Positions 48,601 through 64,000 of a stretch of 64,000 nt of DNA are shown piece by piece. The translations under genes and the position numbers were made by a program. The number at the start of each line of letters is the position of its first letter. Position 1 is the stretch's first letter. Source of the DNA: Actinocorallia herbida (GTDB lineage Bacteria > Actinomycetota > Actinomycetes > Streptosporangiales > Streptosporangiaceae); assembly GCF_003751225.1 (NCBI RefSeq), contig NZ_RJKE01000001.1, positions 4,898,001-4,962,000 of the forward strand, in the 5' to 3' direction. The notes below the pieces were generated by a model that saw nothing but the letters and a program-made list of their open reading frames with translations, searched no databases and was not told the DNA's origin.

Positions 48601-51600
48601 AGCTGATCCTCCAGGCTCCGCTGGTCCTGGCGTCCCCGCGCACCCTCTATCTGGCGGTCGAACCGGCCGACGACGAGGGCCGCCGCGCCTTCGCCGTGCA
48701 CTCGAGGCCCGGAGACGACCCTGCCGGCTGGGTGACGCACGCGACCGGCACCCTCGCCCCGGAGACCACCGAGGTGCCCCTCCCGGACGCCGCGGCCGGA
48801 GACCCGGCCGACCTGTCCGGCCTGTACGAACGGCTGGAGGCGGCCGGTTACGGCTATGGTCCGGCCTTCCGCAACCTGCACGGCCTGCACCGCGCCGGCA
48901 CCGCGCTGCGCGCCGAGGTCCGGCTGGGCGCGGACACCCCCGTCCAGAACCACGGCCTTCACCCGGCCCTCCTCGACGCCGCCCTGCACGCCCTCGCCGT
49001 CGACGGACTCGGCGAGGGCGCCCTCGGCCTTCCCTTCTCCTGGCGCGGGGTCCGGCTGCACGCGACCGGTGCCGACGCGCTCCAGGTCACCCTGACGCCG
49101 CTGCGGCCGGACGCCGTCGCGCTCCACGCGGCGGACCCGAAGGGGGAGCCGGTCCTGACGGTCGAGGAACTGGTCGTCCGCCCGCTGACGGGCGAGCTCG
49201 CCGTCTCCGCGCCCGCCAGACCCGAGGTGCCCGACCTGTTCCACCTGGCGTGGATCCCTGCGCCGGAGTCCGAGCCGCGGCAGCTCGCGGGCGCGGCGTT
49301 CCTCGGGGCGCCGCCGGACGACACCGGGGCGGCCGTGCACGCGGACTTCGCGGAGCTGGCGGCGGAGCTCGGCGACCACCGGCCGCCCGCCGAGGTGGTC
49401 GCGCTGCCCTCGCTGACGGAAGCGGCCTGCGCGCACAGCGCCGACGGCTGCGGCTGCCCCGCGTCGGTGACCGCCGCGGCCGAGGCCCTGCTGCGCCTGC
49501 TCCAGGACTGGACGGCCGACGAGCGCTTCGCCGCCTCCACGCTCACCGTCGTCACCCGCCGGGCGCAGACCCTTCCGGACGACGGGGAACGACCGCCGTC
49601 GCTGACCCAGGCGGCACTGTGGGGCCTGGTCCGCAGCGCGCAGAGCGAACACCCGGACCGCTTCCGGATCGTGGACGTCGCGGCCGTCGAACCGGGCCCG
49701 CTGCTGCGGGCGGTGGCCGTGGCGGCCGCGCTGCACGAGCCGCAGATCGCGCTGCGGGGCACGACGGTCTTCCAGGCGCGGCTGGCCGACAGCCGCGAGA
49801 CGTTCCTGGTCCCGCCCGCCGACACGGGCTGGCAGCTGATGACGACGAGCCGCACGGGATCGCTCGACGACATCGTCCTGGCCCCGACGGACCTGCACGA
49901 CCGTCCGCTGGAGCCGGACGAGATCCGCATCCGCACCCGCGCGGCGGGCCTGAACTTCCGCGACGTCCTCGTCGCGCTCGGCATGGTCAAGGCGCTGGCG
50001 CCGATCGGCGGCGAGGAGGCCGGCGAGGTCACCGAGGTCGGCTCCGACGTGACGACGCTGCGCCCCGGCGACCGCGTCACGGGCCTGTTCTCCCAGGGCG
50101 GCATCGGCCCGGTCGCGACGACGGACCACCGGCTGGTGATGAAGGTCCCCGACGACTGGACGTGGGCACAGGCCGCCACCGTCCCCGTCGCCTTCCTGAC
50201 CGCCTGGCACGGACTCATCACCCTCGGCGGCCTCAAAAAAGGCCAGAAGATCCTCATCCACACCGCCACGGGCGGCGTCGGACAGGCCGCACTCCAGATC
50301 GCACGACACTTCCAAGCCGAGATCTACGCGACCGCGAGCCCCCACAAGTGGCCCGTGCTCCACGAGCGCGGACTGGACCACCACCACATCGCCAACAGCC
50401 GCACGACCAACTACGAGCACCACTTCCGCAAGACCGCGCCGCACGGCTTCGACATCGTCCTCAACAGCCTCGCGGGCGCGCACATCGACGCAAGCCTCCG
50501 CCTCCTCAAGCCCGGCGGCCACTTCATCGAGATGGGCAAGACCGACATCCGGACCCCCGAACAGCTCACCGGGCATCCCGACATCGACTACCAGCCCTTC
50601 GACCTCATCACGACCGGAACCGACCATCTCCACCGGCTGAACCAGACCGTCCACCGGCACCTCATGGCCGGCGACCTCACCCCCCTCCCCCACACGGCGC
50701 ACCCCATCACCCACGCCCGCGCCGCCATCCGCGTCCTCACCCGCGCCGACCACATCGGCAAGATCACCCTCACCCTCGACCCGCCGACCACCCACCGCGC
50801 AGCGCTCATCACCGGCGGCACCGGCACCCTCGGCGCCCTCGTCGCCGAGCACCTGGCCGTCGAGCACGGCGCCCGGCGTCTCGTGCTGGTCAGCCGACGC
50901 GGCCCGGACGCCCCCGGCGCCGACGCGCTCAGGGAGCGGCTGGAAGCGCTCGGCGCGCACGTGACCATCGCCGCCTGCGACACCGCCGACCCCGAAGCAC
51001 TCGCCGCCCTCCTCGCCACCATCCCCGAGGAGCACCCGCTCACCACGGTCGTCCACGCCGCGGGTGTCCTGCGCGACGCGCCGCTGCACGGACAGAGCCC
51101 GGCGCACCTCGCCGCGGCGTTCCGTCCGAAGGTCGACGCCGCCTGGAACCTCCACCAGCAGACGAGCCACCTCGACCTCGAAGCGTTCGTCCTGTTCTCC
51201 TCGGCGGCGGGAACCCTCGGCAACCCTGGACAGGCCAACTACGCAGCCGCCAACACCTACCTCGACGCCCTCGCCCACCACCGGCAGGCGCACGGCCTCC
51301 CTGCCACCTCCATCGCCTGGGGCCTGTGGGAGAACACCAGCGGCATGACCGCGGGCCTGACCGACACCGACCGCACCCGACTCCGCCGCTCCGGCATCCT
51401 CCCCCTCACCGACCGACACGGCCTGGCCCTCCTCGACGCGGCACTCGCCCTCGGGCGGCCGCACGCGGTCGCCACTCCGATCACCTCGGAGGCGGCCGCC
51501 GGGAACCCGTCCCCGCTCCTGCGCGGCCTCGCCCCGCAGGCCCGCCGAACGGCCGCGGCGGGCGGCCGGGCAGGGCTGCCCGGCCGGGACGGCGACCTCG

Positions 51601-52100
51601 TGGCCGAGCTGGCCGGGCTGACCGCGGACCAGCAGCGCAAGCGGCTGCTCGCCCTCGTCCAGGGGCAGGCCGCGGCCGTGCTCGGGCATCCCGCGCCGCA
51701 GGCCATCGTCCCGGACCGCCCGTTCAAGGAGCTCGGCTTCGACTCCCTCACCGCCGTCGAGCTCCGCAACCGGCTCGCCGGCGCCACCGGGTTGCGGCTC
51801 CCGCCGAGCCTGATCTTCGACCACCCCAGCCCGACCGCGCTCGCCGCGCAGCTGCTCGGCAGGCTCGCGCCGCCGGTGGCCGGCTCGGTGCCCGCGATCC
51901 TCTCCGGCCTGGAGGCCCTGGAGACCGCCCTCGCCGAGGTGCCCGACGACGACGCGGACCGGGCCGCCGTCACCGCCCGGCTCGAGGTGCTGCTGTCCCG
52001 CTGGACCGGGACCGGCACCACCGCCGCTGACGGCGATCTCTCCGCCGCGACCGACGACGACCTCTTCGACGTCATCGAGAACGAGCTCGGAATCTCCTGA
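45666..52100 (+). CDS. Type I modular polyketide synthase, one fully reducing module (KS-AT-DH-ER-KR-ACP)
   Basis: A 2144-residue PKS. An N-terminal docking helix (about 1-35) is followed by KS (catalytic C206, H341, H381) and AT (S649 in GHSIGE; HAFH at 747-750, the malonyl-CoA type). DH has H948 in HxxxGxxxxP and D1104 in HPALLD. ER has TGGVGQ near 1535 and V1441 after GM. KR has TGGTGTLG near 1716 and Y1859, with L-x-D (VLRD) of B type. ACP has S2027 in GFDSL, and an acidic C-terminal docking tail follows. One extension adds malonate and reduces it fully. The docking helix means it accepts a chain from another protein. GGGGG precedes the ATG. Confidence 0.95.
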   Translation: MSEEDKFREYLRRATTDLYHARERVRELESARSEAIAIVGIGCRYPGGVGSARELWELVADGRDAVSEFPADRGWDVDSLYDPDPEKAHKSYTRYGGFLHEAADFDAEFFGVPPREALSMDPQQRLLLETAWEAVENAGIDPGELRGSPVGVFAGVMYHDYGGRVLRAPAEVEGYLGQGSAGSVASGRVSHAFGFQGPAVTIDTACSSSLVALHIAAQALRAGECTMALAGGVTVMATPSVFLEFSRQRGLSPDGRCKSFAAAADGTGWGEGVGLLLLERLSDAERLGHPVLAVVKGSAINQDGTTTQLSAPNGPAQQRVIELALASAGLAADEVDAVEAHGTGTTLGDPIEAQALLSAYGRQRPAARPLYLGSVKSNLGHTQAAAGVAGVIKMVQAMRHGTLPKTLHVDRPSPHVDWDGGGVALLTEARQWPETGRPRRAAVSSFGISGTNAHVILEQAPERQPAEPPGGAVALPLSARTPQALRDAAARLAAHVAAHPRATPALLAAPLAARALFERRAVVVADGGDRATLAESLSALSAGTAAPQVVTGIPREGEVVFLFSGQGSQFPGMGRDLHTTYPAFADAFDAVCEAFSPHLERPLKDVVFGDDPLINDTAYAQPALFALQVALFRLLAHHGVHPDHLLGHSIGELTAAHLAGLWTLEDAARLIAARGRLMSTLPTGGGMLTVQANETELTPYLDGADVEIAGVNSPLATAVSGPLDALDALAERLAEQGVEARRLVVGHAFHSALMEPMLTEFHKTAANLTYHPTHLPVVSNLTGRTATHEQLTDPSYWTAQIRGTVRFHDGLTHLDTQHTPTLYLELGPRPTLSTLVHQSLDDAAPALPVLDHRRPDCAAFLRALAHAHTGTRARVVWPPAAAEPVEPPPGYPFQRTRFWLDAPAGDAASLGLVPAGHPLLAAEALLPDGRWQATGRIGLESRPWLADHAVHGTPLLPGTALLDLALHAGEATGCPAVDELILQAPLVLASPRTLYLAVEPADDEGRRAFAVHSRPGDDPAGWVTHATGTLAPETTEVPLPDAAAGDPADLSGLYERLEAAGYGYGPAFRNLHGLHRAGTALRAEVRLGADTPVQNHGLHPALLDAALHALAVDGLGEGALGLPFSWRGVRLHATGADALQVTLTPLRPDAVALHAADPKGEPVLTVEELVVRPLTGELAVSAPARPEVPDLFHLAWIPAPESEPRQLAGAAFLGAPPDDTGAAVHADFAELAAELGDHRPPAEVVALPSLTEAACAHSADGCGCPASVTAAAEALLRLLQDWTADERFAASTLTVVTRRAQTLPDDGERPPSLTQAALWGLVRSAQSEHPDRFRIVDVAAVEPGPLLRAVAVAAALHEPQIALRGTTVFQARLADSRETFLVPPADTGWQLMTTSRTGSLDDIVLAPTDLHDRPLEPDEIRIRTRAAGLNFRDVLVALGMVKALAPIGGEEAGEVTEVGSDVTTLRPGDRVTGLFSQGGIGPVATTDHRLVMKVPDDWTWAQAATVPVAFLTAWHGLITLGGLKKGQKILIHTATGGVGQAALQIARHFQAEIYATASPHKWPVLHERGLDHHHIANSRTTNYEHHFRKTAPHGFDIVLNSLAGAHIDASLRLLKPGGHFIEMGKTDIRTPEQLTGHPDIDYQPFDLITTGTDHLHRLNQTVHRHLMAGDLTPLPHTAHPITHARAAIRVLTRADHIGKITLTLDPPTTHRAALITGGTGTLGALVAEHLAVEHGARRLVLVSRRGPDAPGADALRERLEALGAHVTIAACDTADPEALAALLATIPEEHPLTTVVHAAGVLRDAPLHGQSPAHLAAAFRPKVDAAWNLHQQTSHLDLEAFVLFSSAAGTLGNPGQANYAAANTYLDALAHHRQAHGLPATSIAWGLWENTSGMTAGLTDTDRTRLRRSGILPLTDRHGLALLDAALALGRPHAVATPITSEAAAGNPSPLLRGLAPQARRTAAAGGRAGLPGRDGDLVAELAGLTADQQRKRLLALVQGQAAAVLGHPAPQAIVPDRPFKELGFDSLTAVELRNRLAGATGLRLPPSLIFDHPSPTALAAQLLGRLAPPVAGSVPAILSGLEALETALAEVPDDDADRAAVTARLEVLLSRWTGTGTTAADGDLSAATDDDLFDVIENELGIS
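50122..50332 (+). repeat. 211-bp perfect repeat in the module 1 ER (copy 1)
   Basis: This tract of the ER coding region is identical, base for base by eye, to 56573-56783 in module 2. A second tract, 50514-50609, is identical to 56965-57060. Flanking ER sequence differs by silent and coding changes, so the identity is not simply functional constraint; recent gene conversion or module duplication is the likely cause. Confidence 0.9.
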
Positions 52101-52122
52101 CCCCTTCACCGGAGGAATGCAG

Positions 52123-64000
<11,878 letters not shown>

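Overview
The window reads as chromosomal DNA of a high-GC filamentous actinomycete (Streptomyces or Actinomadura type). Reasons: very high G+C with strong third-position GC bias, frequent GTG/TTG starts, many 4-bp ATGA/GTGA gene overlaps, abundant GntR/DeoR/IclR/XRE/TetR/MerR regulators, lipobox-bearing solute-binding proteins, and a modular type I polyketide synthase. Genus cannot be fixed from the sequence alone. No tRNA, rRNA, CRISPR array, transposase or integrase was recognised. Nothing was computed or searched; family calls come from motifs read by eye.

Layout. (1) 1-8184: amino-sugar/galactoside catabolism. A translationally coupled minus-strand operon encodes a SIS isomerase/deaminase, 1-phosphofructokinase-type kinase, class II (GatY/KbaY-type) aldolase, GH4 glycosidase, a second PfkB kinase and a DeoR repressor, with candidate operator repeats at its head. 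Two sugar ABC permeases follow at the window edge; a P-loop NTPase gene and a hairpin terminator lie between. (2) 8251-11033: single genes (DUF488, a free-standing AbfB beta-trefoil, LexA, a VOC protein). (3) 11405-22835: a coupled nine-gene minus-strand operon with a complete Dpp/Opp-type ABC importer, two 349-residue xylose-isomerase-like TIM barrels around a BBE-type FAD oxidase, and an M24-fold protein that has lost most metal ligands. Paralogous FCD-type GntR regulators lie at both ends, and matching palindromes sit in the divergent promoter. The substrate is unknown. (4) 22915-31167: a HEAT-repeat protein, serine hydrolase plus MerR, a secreted alginate-lyase-fold protein, a TetR/NmrA divergent pair with a striking double operator, and two unrecognised proteins.

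(5) 31190-41603: an organosulfur island. A divergent IclR gene faces a seven-gene operon: a DszB-like protein retaining the Cys/His/Arg catalytic residues, an SsuA/B/C-type importer, a short degenerate luciferase-family protein coupled to a full SsuD-like monooxygenase, and a signal-less SsuA-like protein. A second SsuA/B/C set runs in the opposite direction. Between them lie a TPR protein, a strong convergent hairpin and a protein-kinase relic. The likely job is import and desulfonation/desulfination of an organosulfur compound. (6) 41768-45520: an SDR/XRE divergent pair with a palindromic operator, a small three-helix-bundle protein, a secreted collagen-like protein and a NUDIX hydrolase.

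(7) 45666-64000: two collinear type I PKS genes; the second runs off the window. Protein 1 is one module, KS-AT(malonyl)-DH-ER-KR-ACP. Protein 2 holds KS-AT(methylmalonyl)-DH-ER-KR-ACP, then KS-AT(methylmalonyl)-DH-KR-ACP, then the start of another KS. Protein 1 begins with an N-terminal docking helix, so the loading module must be elsewhere. The modules share long perfectly identical DNA tracts, which points to recent recombination or gene conversion.
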